DNA of 64,000 bases from Pseudomonas sp. RGM2987 (GTDB taxonomy: Bacteria > Pseudomonadota > Gammaproteobacteria > Pseudomonadales > Pseudomonadaceae), in the NCBI RefSeq assembly GCF_022952855.1, contig NZ_JALJDX010000209.1:19219-83218 (forward strand). Direction: 5' to 3'. Every line of letters starts with the position of its first letter. The first letter of the stretch is position 1. The notes under the pieces are model-generated. The model did no database searches. It had not been told where the DNA came from and worked only from the letters and a program-made list of their open reading frames with translations. Of this stretch, positions 35,401 through 46,775 are shown one piece after another. Position numbers and translations under genes: made by a program.

Positions 35401-35556
35401 CCCCTGGGCATCGCGGTGGTGGGCGGCCTGCTGGTGAGCCAGGCGCTGACGTTGTTCACCACACCGGTCATATACTTAGGGCTCGAGCGGCTGTTCCATC
35501 GGCGCCCCCTTCCACCTGAGCCCGCGCCAGCCACGGCGCTGACGACCACAGACTGA
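32443..35556 (+). CDS. RND-family efflux permease (HAE1 type)
   Basis: This 1037-residue proton-driven inner-membrane pump has the standard architecture. A first helix (about 12-30) is followed by a large periplasmic loop, helices about 335-535, a second periplasmic loop, and helices about 855-1020. The proton-relay segment VGFVVDDAIVVVENI carries the two adjacent Asp residues in TM4 (DD near residues 405-406). Family signatures include GFFPVQDTG and IGIVKKNGILMIDFA. It resembles MdtB/MuxB-like HAE1 pumps more than AcrB. The substrate class cannot be fixed. It forms an operon with the adaptor and probably with the two-component genes, starting nine bases downstream. Confidence 0.93.
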   Translation: MKGRGSVSAWCIDHPIATVLLTFALVLLGFIAFPKLPVAPLPEAEFPTIQVNAQLPGASPETMASSVATPLEVQFSAIPGITQMTSSSALGSTNLILQFSLDKSIDTAAQEVQAAINTAAGKLPNDMPNLPTWRKVNPADSPVLILSISSTLMPGTELSDYVETLLSRQISQIDGVGQVNITGQQRPAIRVQASADRLAAIGLTLADIRLALQQASLNLAKGALYGESSISTLSTNDQLFEPEEYGELIVSYKNGAPVHLRDIAKVVNGSENAYVQAWADDEPGVNLVIFRQPGANIVETVDRIQAALPALQAMLPAAVQVKVLIDRTQTIRASLHEVELTLLIAVLLVVAVMALFLRQLSATLIVSAVLGVSLTASFALMYVMGFSLNNLTLVAIVISVGFVVDDAIVVVENIHRHLEAGDGMREAAIKGAGEIGFTVVSISFSLIAAFIPLLFMGGVVGRLFKEFALTATSTILISVVVSLTLAPTLAALFMRAPVHHAHARPGFGERLVGWYEHGLRRALAHQKLMLGVFGLTLALAVVGYVFIPKGFFPVQDTGLVLGTSEAAADVSFPDMVAKHKALAEIVAADPAVQTFSHSVGVSGSNQTIANGRFWIALKPRDQRDVSASGFIDRIRPQLLKIPGVVLYLRAGQDINLSSGPSRAQYQYVLKSNDGPSLNAWAQKLTDKLRGNPAFRDISNDLQLGGSVTHINIDRSAAARFGLTATDVDQALYDAFGQRQINEFQTETNQYNVILELDTRQRGKAESLAYFYLRSPLSGEMVPLSALARFDAPSNGPLSIAHDGMFPAANLSFNLAPGVALGDAVRMLDQAKNEIGMPAAITGNFQGAAQAFQSSLASQPWLILAALVAVYIILGVLYESFVHPLTIISTLPSAGLGALIMLWLLGQDFSIMALIGLVLLIGIVKKNGILMIDFALDAQRNRGLAPQEAIFQACLTRFRPIMMTTLAALLGALPLMLGYGPGAELRQPLGIAVVGGLLVSQALTLFTTPVIYLGLERLFHRRPLPPEPAPATALTTTD

Positions 35557-35565
35557 GGCGGGGCC

Positions 35566-36240
35566 ATGCGCGTTCTGATCATCGAAGACGAAGAAAAAAC
35601 CGCGGACTACCTGCACCGTGGCCTGACCGAACAGGGCTACACCGTGGATGTAGCGCCGGACGGCATCGAGGGGCTGCACCTGGCCCTGGAAACCGACTAC
35701 GCGGTGATCGTGCTCGACGTGATGCTGCCGGGCCTGGACGGCTTCGGTGTGCTGCGGGCCCTGCGTGCGCGCAAGCAGACGCCGGTGATCATGCTCACGG
35801 CCCGCGAACGGGTCGAAGACCGCATCAAGGGCCTGCGCGACGGCGCCGACGATTACCTGGGCAAGCCGTTTTCCTTCCTGGAGCTGGTGGCCCGCCTGCA
35901 AGCCCTGACCCGGCGCAGCGGCGGCCATGAACCGGTGCAAGTGAGCATCGCCGACCTGTGGATCGACCTGATCAGCCGCAAGGCCACCCGCGCCGGCCAG
36001 CGCCTGGACCTGACCGCCAAGGAGTTCTCTCTGCTCAGCGTCCTGGCCCGGCGCCAGGGTGAAATCCTCTCGAAAACCGCCATTGCCGAAATGGTCTGGG
36101 ACATCAACTTCGACAGCGACGCCAACGTGGTGGAAGTGGCCATCAAGCGCCTGCGGGCCAAGCTCGATGGTCCCTTCGAACAAAAGCTGCTGCACACCAT
36201 TCGCGGGATGGGCTATGTGCTCGAGAGCCGCGATGAGTAA
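35566..36240 (+). CDS. OmpR/CusR-type response regulator
   Basis: This 224-residue response regulator has a receiver domain with acidic pocket E7-D8, phosphoacceptor D51 (VIVLDVMLPGLDGF) and the conserved Lys in LGKPFSF. A winged-helix DNA-binding domain spans about 125-222 (RLDLTAKEFSLLSVLARRQGE, NVVEVAIKRLRAKLDGPFE). The pattern is that of the heavy-metal subfamily (CusR/CopR/CzcR), although subfamily membership does not prove a metal signal. It starts nine bases after the RND pump and overlaps the sensor gene by eight bases, so it probably autoregulates the pump operon. Confidence 0.94.
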   Translation: MRVLIIEDEEKTADYLHRGLTEQGYTVDVAPDGIEGLHLALETDYAVIVLDVMLPGLDGFGVLRALRARKQTPVIMLTARERVEDRIKGLRDGADDYLGKPFSFLELVARLQALTRRSGGHEPVQVSIADLWIDLISRKATRAGQRLDLTAKEFSLLSVLARRQGEILSKTAIAEMVWDINFDSDANVVEVAIKRLRAKLDGPFEQKLLHTIRGMGYVLESRDE

Positions 36241-37594
36241 CAGCATTGCCCTGCGCCTGAGCGGCCTGTTCACGCTCGTGGCGGCACTGGTGTTCCTGTT
36301 GATTGGCGGTGCGTTGTACCAGCAGGTGGAAAAAGGCCTGGGCCTGTTGCCCGAAGCCGAACTCGATGCCCGCTACAGCGTGCTCGAATCCACGGTAGGC
36401 CGCTACGGCACGCCCGAGCACTGGGTCAAGATCCACAACAAACTGCGCTTGCTCGGCGAAGAGGACAAGCGCATCCATTTCTGGATCATCAGCGGTGACG
36501 CGAAGTATGAGTATGGCGATCCCGATGAGCAGATCCGTGCCTTCGCCGCAGGACCACTGGGCAAACGCGACCTCAAGCTGCCCCACCGGCACTACCCGAT
36601 GAAAGTACTGGTGAGCCAGTTCCCCGCCAAGGACCAGCGTCCGCCGCTGCGTTTCATGATCGGCATCGACACCGAGACGTTCTACCAGACCCAGCATCAG
36701 CTGTTGGTGGCGCTGGTGAGCCTGGCGATTATCGGCGTGGTCCTGGCCTCGTTGCTGGGTTACTGGGTGGCGCGCGTTGGCCTCAAGCCGCTGATCAAGC
36801 TGTCCGAGGAGGCCCGGCGCCTGGCGCCTCCACGTTTGTCCGGGCGCTTGCGCCTGTCACCGCTGCCACCGGAGCTGAACCAGTTCGTCAGTTCCTTCAA
36901 CGCCACCCTCGACCGGGTCGAACAGGCTTACTCGCGGCTGGAATCCTTTAACGCCGACGTTGCCCATGAACTGCGCTCGCCCCTGACCAACCTGATCGGC
37001 CAGACCCAGGTGGCCCTGACCCGCGGGCGTTCGGCCGAACATTATTTCGAAGTCCTGCAATCCAATCTCGAAGAGCTGGAGCGACTGCGCTCGATCATCA
37101 ATGACATGCTGTTCCTCGCCAGCGCCGACCAGGGCAGCAAGGCCACCAAGTTGACCAACGCCTCCCTGGCCGGCGAGGTGGCGACCACCCTCGATTACCT
37201 TGACTTCATTCTCGAAGACGCCCAGGTCCGGGTCCGGGTCAGCGGCGACGCCCAGGCCAACATCGAGATCGCCCACCTGCGCCGGGCGCTGATCAACCTG
37301 CTGAGCAACGCCGTGCAGCACACCGCGCCCGGGCAGGTCATCGACGTGCGCATCGAGGCCGACGACGACCAGATCACCCTCGCCGTCACCAACCCCGGCG
37401 AACCGATTGCCGGCGAACACCTGCCGCGCCTGTTCGAACGCTTCTATCGGGTCGACGCCTCGCGCAGCAACAGCGGCGCCAACCACGGGTTGGGCCTGGC
37501 CATCGTCAAGGCAATCGCTTTGATGCATGGCGGGGACGTATTCGTGCACAGTGAGCAAGGCGCCAACACGTTCGGGATCCGCTTGCCGGCCTGA
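36233..37594 (+). CDS. CusS-type sensor histidine kinase
   Basis: This 453-residue inner-membrane kinase starts MSNSIALRLSGLFTLVAALVF at the ATG at 36233, inside the regulator's last codons. Two membrane helices (about 9-30 and 155-177) bracket a periplasmic sensor loop. A HAMP-like linker follows (about 180-230). The HisKA domain has the phospho-His in NADVAHELRSPLTNL. The ATPase domain has the N box NLLSNAVQH, G1/F boxes around GEPIAGEHLPRLFERFYRVD, and GLGLAIVKAIALMHGG. It is the partner of the upstream response regulator. The ligand is unknown. The longer frame from 36059 is the shadow of the regulator gene. Confidence 0.93.
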   Translation: MSNSIALRLSGLFTLVAALVFLLIGGALYQQVEKGLGLLPEAELDARYSVLESTVGRYGTPEHWVKIHNKLRLLGEEDKRIHFWIISGDAKYEYGDPDEQIRAFAAGPLGKRDLKLPHRHYPMKVLVSQFPAKDQRPPLRFMIGIDTETFYQTQHQLLVALVSLAIIGVVLASLLGYWVARVGLKPLIKLSEEARRLAPPRLSGRLRLSPLPPELNQFVSSFNATLDRVEQAYSRLESFNADVAHELRSPLTNLIGQTQVALTRGRSAEHYFEVLQSNLEELERLRSIINDMLFLASADQGSKATKLTNASLAGEVATTLDYLDFILEDAQVRVRVSGDAQANIEIAHLRRALINLLSNAVQHTAPGQVIDVRIEADDDQITLAVTNPGEPIAGEHLPRLFERFYRVDASRSNSGANHGLGLAIVKAIALMHGGDVFVHSEQGANTFGIRLPA

Positions 37595-37833
37595 CACCTC
37601 TCAAGGCTGGATCGCCTTCGCACGGTTTCCCAGGCCATTGAATGCTGGGCGAAAGCCAGCTGGATCAAAATGTCCCGCAATTGCCCTGACTCCCATCGGT
37701 TTTGCGCGAACACCGATTGCCCGCTCTCGCCGATCCAAGCACAATTCAGCAAAAGGCCAGCATCTGGTTCATTGCCGGTGATGCGACCCTTTGGGACGGA
37801 TCCCAGCCACACGATAATGCAGACACCCGAACC

Positions 37834-39330
37834 ATGAGCGCGAGCAGTGCGACACCCGGCAACACCCCGCTTCCGATCCGTTCGGAACGCGTACTCGTAC
37901 TGGCCAGCTCCCTGGTGGTCGTTGCCATCGTGAGCATCGTGACCTTCCTGTTGATTCGCGAACACGCCAGCGCCCAGCAGGATGCAACGCGTGCGGCGAC
38001 CAACATCGTGCAACTGATCGATGCCGATGTGCTGCGCAATGTCGAACTCTACGACCTGTCACTGCAAGGCCTGATTGCCGCCGCCAAACGCGACGACCTG
38101 CAAGGCGTGTCGCCGACGATCCGCCATCTTGCGCTGTTCGACCGCGCCACCGCCGCCCCCTATAAAGGCGACATCCTGCTGCTCGACAAGCGCGGCGATG
38201 TGATCGCCGACTCGGCCTCGGTCGAGCCGCGCAAGGGTAACTACGCCGACCGGGAATATTTCCAGTCCCATGTCCAGGACCCGAGTCCGCGCATGATGAT
38301 CAGTCGGCCGTTCCGGGCCAGAAGCGGCGAGCACGACTGGCGCATCAGCTTCAGCTATCGACTGAACGATGACCAAGGTGGTTTCCTCGGGGTCGCCGAG
38401 GCCGCGATGCGCCTGAGCTACTTCAGCCAGTTGTTCAAAAGCCTGAACATCGGCCACGGCGGCACGGTCAACCTGGTCAGCCGCGACGGCATTGTCCTGG
38501 CGCAGGAACCGCCTCTGGCCGAAGACATGATTGGCCGGGACTACGGCAAACGGCCCAACTTCATCCGCATCCTGCGCGAAGGCAACGGCAGCTTCACCGC
38601 CATCTCCAGCACCGACCAGACATTGCGCCTGTACACCTTTTCCCAGGTAGGCGACCTGCCGCTGATCGTCGTCGTGGCGCTGTCCTCCAACTCGGTGTTC
38701 GCCTCCTGGGAACGAACCGCGCTGCTGGTCAGTGGCGCTACGGGTGCTCTGTGCATCGGTTTGCTCTGGCTCACCTGGAGGCTACGTCGCGAACTGAGAC
38801 GCCGCCACAGAGCCGAAAGAGAACTGGCCCACCTGGCATCCGTTGACGCGTTGACCGGCCTGGCGAACCGCCGCACCCTGGATGAAACCCTGCGACAGGA
38901 ATGGCTGCGAGCCCAGCGTTCAGGCCAGCCGCTGTCGGTGTTGATGGTCGATGCGGACCACTTCAAGGCATTCAACGACCGCTACGGCCACCCGCGCGGT
39001 GACGCGGCCCTACGGGCCTTGGCCCAGGTCATCACCCAACACGTGCGCCGCCCCGCCGACCTCGCGGCGCGCTACGGGGGTGAAGAGTTCTCGGTGATAC
39101 TTCCCGAGACAACCACCGCCGGCGCATTCACCATGGCCCAGAACATTCGCGAGGCGGTGGAGCAACTGCCAGCCACCCTAACCGGTGACGCGCCGATGAC
39201 AGTCAGCATTGGCATCGCGACCTGGGCGCAGGGGCCCTATGGCGAAGTCCAGCAATTGCTGCTCGCTGCGGACAAGGCGCTGTACCAGGCCAAGGCGAGT
39301 GGGCGCAATCGGGTGGTTTGTGCGATGTGA
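37834..39330 (+). CDS. Cache-domain diguanylate cyclase
   Basis: This 498-residue protein makes c-di-GMP from two GTP. Two membrane helices (about 21-43 and 286-308) flank a periplasmic double-Cache-like sensor domain (REYFQSHVQDPSP, RMMISRPFRA). The cytoplasmic GGEEF domain begins about residue 330 (LASVDALTGLANRRT). The active-site motif is intact (YGGEEF). An inhibitory I-site R-P-A-D lies five residues before it, predicting product feedback. I chose the ATG at 37834; the frame opens at 37702 but has no reason to start there. It stands alone. It could feed c-di-GMP to Alg44, but nothing in the sequence links them. Confidence 0.93.
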   Translation: MSASSATPGNTPLPIRSERVLVLASSLVVVAIVSIVTFLLIREHASAQQDATRAATNIVQLIDADVLRNVELYDLSLQGLIAAAKRDDLQGVSPTIRHLALFDRATAAPYKGDILLLDKRGDVIADSASVEPRKGNYADREYFQSHVQDPSPRMMISRPFRARSGEHDWRISFSYRLNDDQGGFLGVAEAAMRLSYFSQLFKSLNIGHGGTVNLVSRDGIVLAQEPPLAEDMIGRDYGKRPNFIRILREGNGSFTAISSTDQTLRLYTFSQVGDLPLIVVVALSSNSVFASWERTALLVSGATGALCIGLLWLTWRLRRELRRRHRAERELAHLASVDALTGLANRRTLDETLRQEWLRAQRSGQPLSVLMVDADHFKAFNDRYGHPRGDAALRALAQVITQHVRRPADLAARYGGEEFSVILPETTTAGAFTMAQNIREAVEQLPATLTGDAPMTVSIGIATWAQGPYGEVQQLLLAADKALYQAKASGRNRVVCAM

Positions 39331-39465
39331 TGTTGTCCGCTTTTGTGTGTATGTCCGTTTCTTCGGTTCCGCTTTTAACGCGGGTCACTTTTGAAAGGCG
39401 CCCAAGACCCCAGGCAGGCCGAGGCGGCCTTAAAGCCGACCTGGTTTCGGTGACTGCATTCATCC

Positions 39466-39554
39466 TGTGGGAGCGGGCTTGCTCGCGAAGGCGTCGTGTC
39501 ATTCAGTACAGGTTTTTCTGACAGACCGTCATCGCGAGCAAGCTCGCTCCCACA
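39466..39554. repeat. REP doublet, GTGGGAGCGGGC type
   Basis: The left arm is GTGGGAGCGGGCTTGCTCGC. The right arm is ATCGCGAGCAAGCTCGCTCC CAC. Length and design are as in the other doublets. Confidence 0.92.
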
Positions 39555-39597
39555 TTGGATTGAGGTACAACCAAAGAAACAGGTCGGCTGTGAGGCC

Positions 39598-39625
39598 GCC
39601 TTCGCGAGCAAGCCCGCTCCCACAG
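39598..39625. repeat. Single REP arm
   Basis: TTCGCGAGCAAGCCCGCTCC followed by CACAG is a lone right-hand arm. It is preceded by GGTCGGCTGTGAGGCCGCC, a small hairpin also seen next to REPs at 63745-63770. Confidence 0.85.
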
Positions 39626-39674
39626 TTGGGGTGGAGTATGGCCGCAAAGAACAGGTCGGCTATAAGGCCTCGTC

Positions 39675-39824
39675 GGCGTTTGATCTGGGCGCCCCGTTAA
39701 CCACGAAGGCCGAACGCAGGCATTGCGCAGTGGGCATCCCGGCATGGATGCCGGGATAGCCGCGCTGGGCCTGTAAGAGCGGAACCGTAGCTGGCCGTTA
39801 CCGAAGCAACGGATATACACCAAG
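39675..39824 (-). repeat. Dispersed intergenic repeat (CCCGGCATCCATGCCGGG family), copy B
   Basis: Read on the minus strand this runs GTGTATATCCGTTGCTTCGG ... GCGCGGCTATCCCGGCATCC ... TGCCTGCGTTCGGCC ... GGGGCGCCC. It matches, with a missing middle of roughly 130 bases, the plus-strand copy at about 63250-63525. The central 18-bp palindrome suggests a structured or mobile element. It is not a REP of either class above. Confidence 0.8.
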
Positions 39825-39836
39825 ATAACCAGCCCA

Positions 39837-39869
39837 TAAAAAAAGGCCACCCAAAGGCAGCCTTCAAAA
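39837..39869 (-). terminator. Rho-independent terminator of lpxC / the dcw transcript
   Basis: On the minus strand AAGGCTGCC-TTTG-GGTGGCCTT forms a stem followed by a run of seven T residues, about 20 bases after the lpxC stop. Confidence 0.85.
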
Positions 39870-39888
39870 AACTAGAGAGGTTTTTTAC

Positions 39889-40836
<948 letters not shown>

Positions 40837-40912
40837 TCAACAAAGGCTGGCGATGATAGCAGACCAGACCTTTGCTGAACACCAATCACCCGTATCCCCC
40901 TGATACATTTCA

Positions 40913-42106
40913 TCAATCGGCCTGACGACGCAGGAAGGCCGGGATGTCCAGGTAATCCAGATCGTCTTGCGGATTCATCTTCGCGGCAGTCGCAGCACCG
41001 GCCTGGGCCTGGTTGCGCATGACGGTCGGACGGTCCAGGTCACGGTAGTTCACCGCAGGCTGTTCCTGACGAACGGGGGCTTGCTGTTGTGGCTGCGAAG
41101 CCAGGGAGGTCTGCACGGTGTTGTCGATCACCTTCATCGGCTTCTCGATTTTCGCGCCCAGGCCGGTGGCAACCACGGTCACGTGCAGCTCGTCGCGCAT
41201 GTCGGGATCGATTACGGTGCCGACCTTGACCATCGCGTGGTCGGAGGCGAAGGCTTCGATGATGCTACCCACGTCGGAGTACTCGCCCAGGGACAGGTCG
41301 GGACCGGCGGTGATATTCACGAGGATGCCGCGAGCGCCTTGCAGGTTGACGTCTTCGAGCAACGGGTTGCGGATGGCCGCTTCGGTGGCCTCGCGCGCAC
41401 GGTTCGGACCGCTGGCGCAGCCAGTGCCCATCATCGCCATGCCCATTTCGGACATCACGGTGCGTACGTCGGCGAAGTCGACGTTGATCATGCCCGGACG
41501 CTTGATGATGTCGGAGATACCGCGAACGGCACCGGCCAGTACGTCATCGGCCTTGGCAAACGCCGACAGCAGGCTCGCGTCTTTGCCAAGGATGGTCAGC
41601 AGCTTCTCGTTGGGGATGGTGATCAACGAGTCGACGCTGTCGCTCAGCGCGCGGATGCCTTCGTCGGCGATCTGCATGCGCTTGCGGCCTTCGAACGGGA
41701 ACGGACGGGTCACCACCGCAACGGTGAGGATCCCCATTTCCTTGGCCACTTCGGCAATGATCGGGGCTGCACCGGTACCGGTACCGCCGCCCATGCCAGT
41801 GGTAATGAACACCATGTTGGTGCCGGCCAGGACTTCAGCGATGCGCTCGCGGTCTTCCAGGGCAGCCTGACGGCCGACTTCGGGATTGGCGCCAGCACCC
41901 AGGCCCTTGGTCACGCCGGTACCCAGTTGGAGGATGGTCCGCGCGCCGATGTTTTTCAGCGCTTGAGCATCGGTGTTGGCGCAGATGAACTCGACGCCTT
42001 CGATGTTGCTCTTGACCATGTGGTTGACAGCGTTGCCGCCGCCACCGCCGACACCGATTACCTTGATAACCGGGCTAGCGGGGATGTTGTCTACGAGTTC
42101 GAACAT
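40913..42106 (-). CDS. ftsZ: Cell division protein FtsZ
   Basis: FtsZ is the tubulin-like GTPase that assembles the division ring. The 397 residues include GVGGGGGNAVNHM (about 18-30), the tubulin signature GGGTGTGAAPI (about 105-115) and the synergy-loop residues in NVDFADVRTVM. After a Gln/Pro-rich linker (about 318-375) it ends in the conserved peptide DYLDIPAFLRRQAD, which binds FtsA and ZipA. It lies between ftsA (101 bases upstream) and lpxC. Confidence 0.99.
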   Translation of the reverse strand: MFELVDNIPASPVIKVIGVGGGGGNAVNHMVKSNIEGVEFICANTDAQALKNIGARTILQLGTGVTKGLGAGANPEVGRQAALEDRERIAEVLAGTNMVFITTGMGGGTGTGAAPIIAEVAKEMGILTVAVVTRPFPFEGRKRMQIADEGIRALSDSVDSLITIPNEKLLTILGKDASLLSAFAKADDVLAGAVRGISDIIKRPGMINVDFADVRTVMSEMGMAMMGTGCASGPNRAREATEAAIRNPLLEDVNLQGARGILVNITAGPDLSLGEYSDVGSIIEAFASDHAMVKVGTVIDPDMRDELHVTVVATGLGAKIEKPMKVIDNTVQTSLASQPQQQAPVRQEQPAVNYRDLDRPTVMRNQAQAGAATAAKMNPQDDLDYLDIPAFLRRQAD

Positions 42107-42207
42107 TTTCCCTCTCCTTTCATTCTCTAGTTTTTTCGCCTACTGCGTTTGTTGCCGCCTTCCAGCGCCAGGCCTGAAACCCGGCGCGTGAAGTTTTTGA
42201 ACCTTTA

Positions 42208-43467
42208 TCAGAAATTGCCTTTGACCCACGCCTGGAGCCGCTCGAACAGCGGTGCCTTTGGCTCTTCGCTGCTGTAGCTGTCGCGGCTGCCGATGCCTGA
42301 GAACGAGATCCCGTCGGACTGTTTTTGCAGGCCGTACATCAACAGGCCGACGCCGGTGGAATAGATCGGGTTGCGTACCACGTCATCCAGGCCCTTGACG
42401 CCATGGGGCACGCCCAGGCGCACCGGCATGTGGAAGATTTCTTCGGCCAGCTCGACCGCGCCTTCCATCTTCGACGTACCGCCGGTCAGCACGATGCCGG
42501 CCGGGATCAGGTCTTCGTAGCCGCTGCGACGCAGCTCGGCCTGGATCAGCGTGAACAGCTCGTCGTAACGCGGCTCGACCACCTCGGCCAAAGCCTGGCG
42601 CGACAGCTCACGCGGCGGACGGTCGCCGACGCTTGGCACCTTGATGGTCTCACCGGCACCGGCCAGTTTCGCCAGGGCGCAGGCGTAGCGGATCTTGATT
42701 TCCTCGGCGTATTGGGTCGGGGTGCGCAACGCCATGGCGATGTCGTTGGTCACCTGGTCGCCGGCAATCGGGATCACCGCGGTGTGGCGGATGGCGCCCT
42801 CGGTGAAGATCGCGATGTCGGTGGTGCCGCCGCCGATGTCCACCAGGCACACGCCCAGTTCTTTTTCGTCGTCGGTCAGCACCGAGTAGGCCGAAGCCAG
42901 TTGCTCGAGGATGATGTCGTCGATTTCCAGACCGCAGCGGCGCACGCATTTCTCGATATTCTGGGCCGCGTTCACCGCGCAGGTGACCACGTGGACCTTG
43001 GCTTCCAGGCGCACCCCGGACATGCCCAGCGGCTCGCGCACGCCTTCCTGGTTATCGATCACGTAATCCTGCGGCAGGGTATGCAGCACCCGCTGGTCGG
43101 CCGGGATCGCCACGGCCTGGGCCGCGTCGAGCACGCGCTCAAGGTCCGCGGAGCTGACTTCGCGATCACGGATCGCCACGATGCCGTGGGAGTTCAGGCT
43201 GCGGATGTGATTACCCGCCACGCCGACGAACGCCGAGTGGATCCGGCAACCGGCCATCAGCTGCGCTTCTTCGATGGCGCGCTGGATCGATTGCACAGTG
43301 GACTCGATGTTCACCACCACGCCTTTTTTCAAGCCACGGGACGGGTGTGTGCCGATCCCGACGATGACCAGCGTGCCGTCGTCCGCGACTTCGCCTACCA
43401 GCGCTACCACCTTGGAGGTGCCGATATCGAGACCGACGATCATTTTTCCGCTTTGCACGTTTGCCAT
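42208..43467 (-). CDS. ftsA: Cell division protein FtsA
   Basis: FtsA is an actin-like ATPase that tethers FtsZ to the membrane. The 419-residue protein begins MANVQSGKMIVGLDIGTSKVVALVGE (phosphate-1 motif). VDIGGGTTDIAIF forms phosphate-2 and LTGGTSKMEGAVELA the adenosine motif. It ends in an amphipathic targeting helix, LFERLQAWVKGNF. The family-specific 1C domain is present (about 84-160). It lies 15 bases after ftsQ. Confidence 0.98.
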   Translation of the reverse strand: MANVQSGKMIVGLDIGTSKVVALVGEVADDGTLVIVGIGTHPSRGLKKGVVVNIESTVQSIQRAIEEAQLMAGCRIHSAFVGVAGNHIRSLNSHGIVAIRDREVSSADLERVLDAAQAVAIPADQRVLHTLPQDYVIDNQEGVREPLGMSGVRLEAKVHVVTCAVNAAQNIEKCVRRCGLEIDDIILEQLASAYSVLTDDEKELGVCLVDIGGGTTDIAIFTEGAIRHTAVIPIAGDQVTNDIAMALRTPTQYAEEIKIRYACALAKLAGAGETIKVPSVGDRPPRELSRQALAEVVEPRYDELFTLIQAELRRSGYEDLIPAGIVLTGGTSKMEGAVELAEEIFHMPVRLGVPHGVKGLDDVVRNPIYSTGVGLLMYGLQKQSDGISFSGIGSRDSYSSEEPKAPLFERLQAWVKGNF

Positions 43468-43482
43468 GGGTCCTGCCTCTTC

Positions 43483-44349
43483 TTAATTCTTCGCGACGGC
43501 GGGTACGGCCGTCGTCGGCGCTACAGGTTCGCGCCAGCCAACAGCGAGGCCGTTGGCATAGCGCAGATCGATGCGCGCAATGTTCGTGATCTGTTCTTTG
43601 AGCGTCTTGTCATAGATGGCGATGAAACGGCGCATCTTTTCCACCAAGTTGCCGCGTCCGAGCAGCAGTTCGATGCCCGGCCCCGAGCTGCCCGCGCCAG
43701 TGGTCAGGAACCAGCTGCCGCGCTCGCGCAATTCCAGGCGCGCGATGGAGAAGCCCAACGGCCGCAACATCTGGCTCAACACCTGGTACTGCTGCATCAC
43801 TTGTTGCTGAGCCCGCTGCGGGCCGAACAGCTGTGGCAAATGTTCATAGTTGGCCAGCTCCCGTGGGGTGAACGCCTGGCCCTGGTTGTTCAACAGCGAT
43901 TCATCGCCCCAACGGGCCACCGGCAGTTGTTCTTCCAGGCGGATCGACACCTGGTCCGGCCAGACGCGGCGGACTTCGGCGTGGGCGATCCAGGGCATCT
44001 GTTCCAGCTCGGTGCGCATGCCCGCCAGGTCGATGGTAAAGAAGCTCGACGCCACGTACGGGGCAATCCGTTGCTGCACCGCCTGCTGGCTGATGTAGCT
44101 CAGGTCGCCCTGGACGTTGATCCGGGCGATCGGCCGGTCGGCATAAGGCAGCAGTCGTTGCGCGCCTTCATAGGTGCCGAACCCCAGCGCCACCAGCAGC
44201 ACCGGCCAGAACAGGCTCTTGAGAAAACCAAAATTGGCTTTCGGCAGGCGCGCCGACATCGGCTCCTTGGCCACCATTCGGCTGGCACCCCGCGGCACCG
44301 GCTTGCGACCGGGTGCGGAGGGCTGATGACGAAGCGATGCGCCTTGCAT
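43483..44349 (-). CDS. ftsQ: Cell division protein FtsQ
   Basis: FtsQ is a bitopic divisome protein linking FtsBL to other subunits. The 288-residue product has a basic, proline-rich cytoplasmic tail (about 1-45) and one membrane helix (about 46-63, [19 protein letters not shown]). The periplasmic POTRA domain includes [21 protein letters not shown], and the FtsQ beta domain includes [26 protein letters not shown] sits before the ATG, three bases after the ddlB stop. The C-terminal [14 protein letters not shown] matches the family. Confidence 0.95.
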   Translation of the reverse strand: MQGASLRHQPSAPGRKPVPRGASRMVAKEPMSARLPKANFGFLKSLFWPVLLVALGFGTYEGAQRLLPYADRPIARINVQGDLSYISQQAVQQRIAPYVASSFFTIDLAGMRTELEQMPWIAHAEVRRVWPDQVSIRLEEQLPVARWGDESLLNNQGQAFTPRELANYEHLPQLFGPQRAQQQVMQQYQVLSQMLRPLGFSIARLELRERGSWFLTTGAGSSGPGIELLLGRGNLVEKMRRFIAIYDKTLKEQITNIARIDLRYANGLAVGWREPVAPTTAVPAVAKN

Positions 44350-44352
44350 GGC

Positions 44353-46767
<2,415 letters not shown>

Positions 46768-46775
<8 letters not shown>

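Larger units (their letters stand above)
39331..39888. other. Repeat-filled intergenic region between the cyclase gene and lpxC
   Basis: The 558 bases contain no gene. They hold a short copy of a dispersed repeat (about 39345-39410), a REP doublet (39466-39554), a REP singlet (39598-39625), an inverted copy of the CCCGGCATCCATGCCGGG family repeat (about 39675-39824), and the lpxC terminator. All short reading frames here are made of repeat sequence. Confidence 0.85.
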
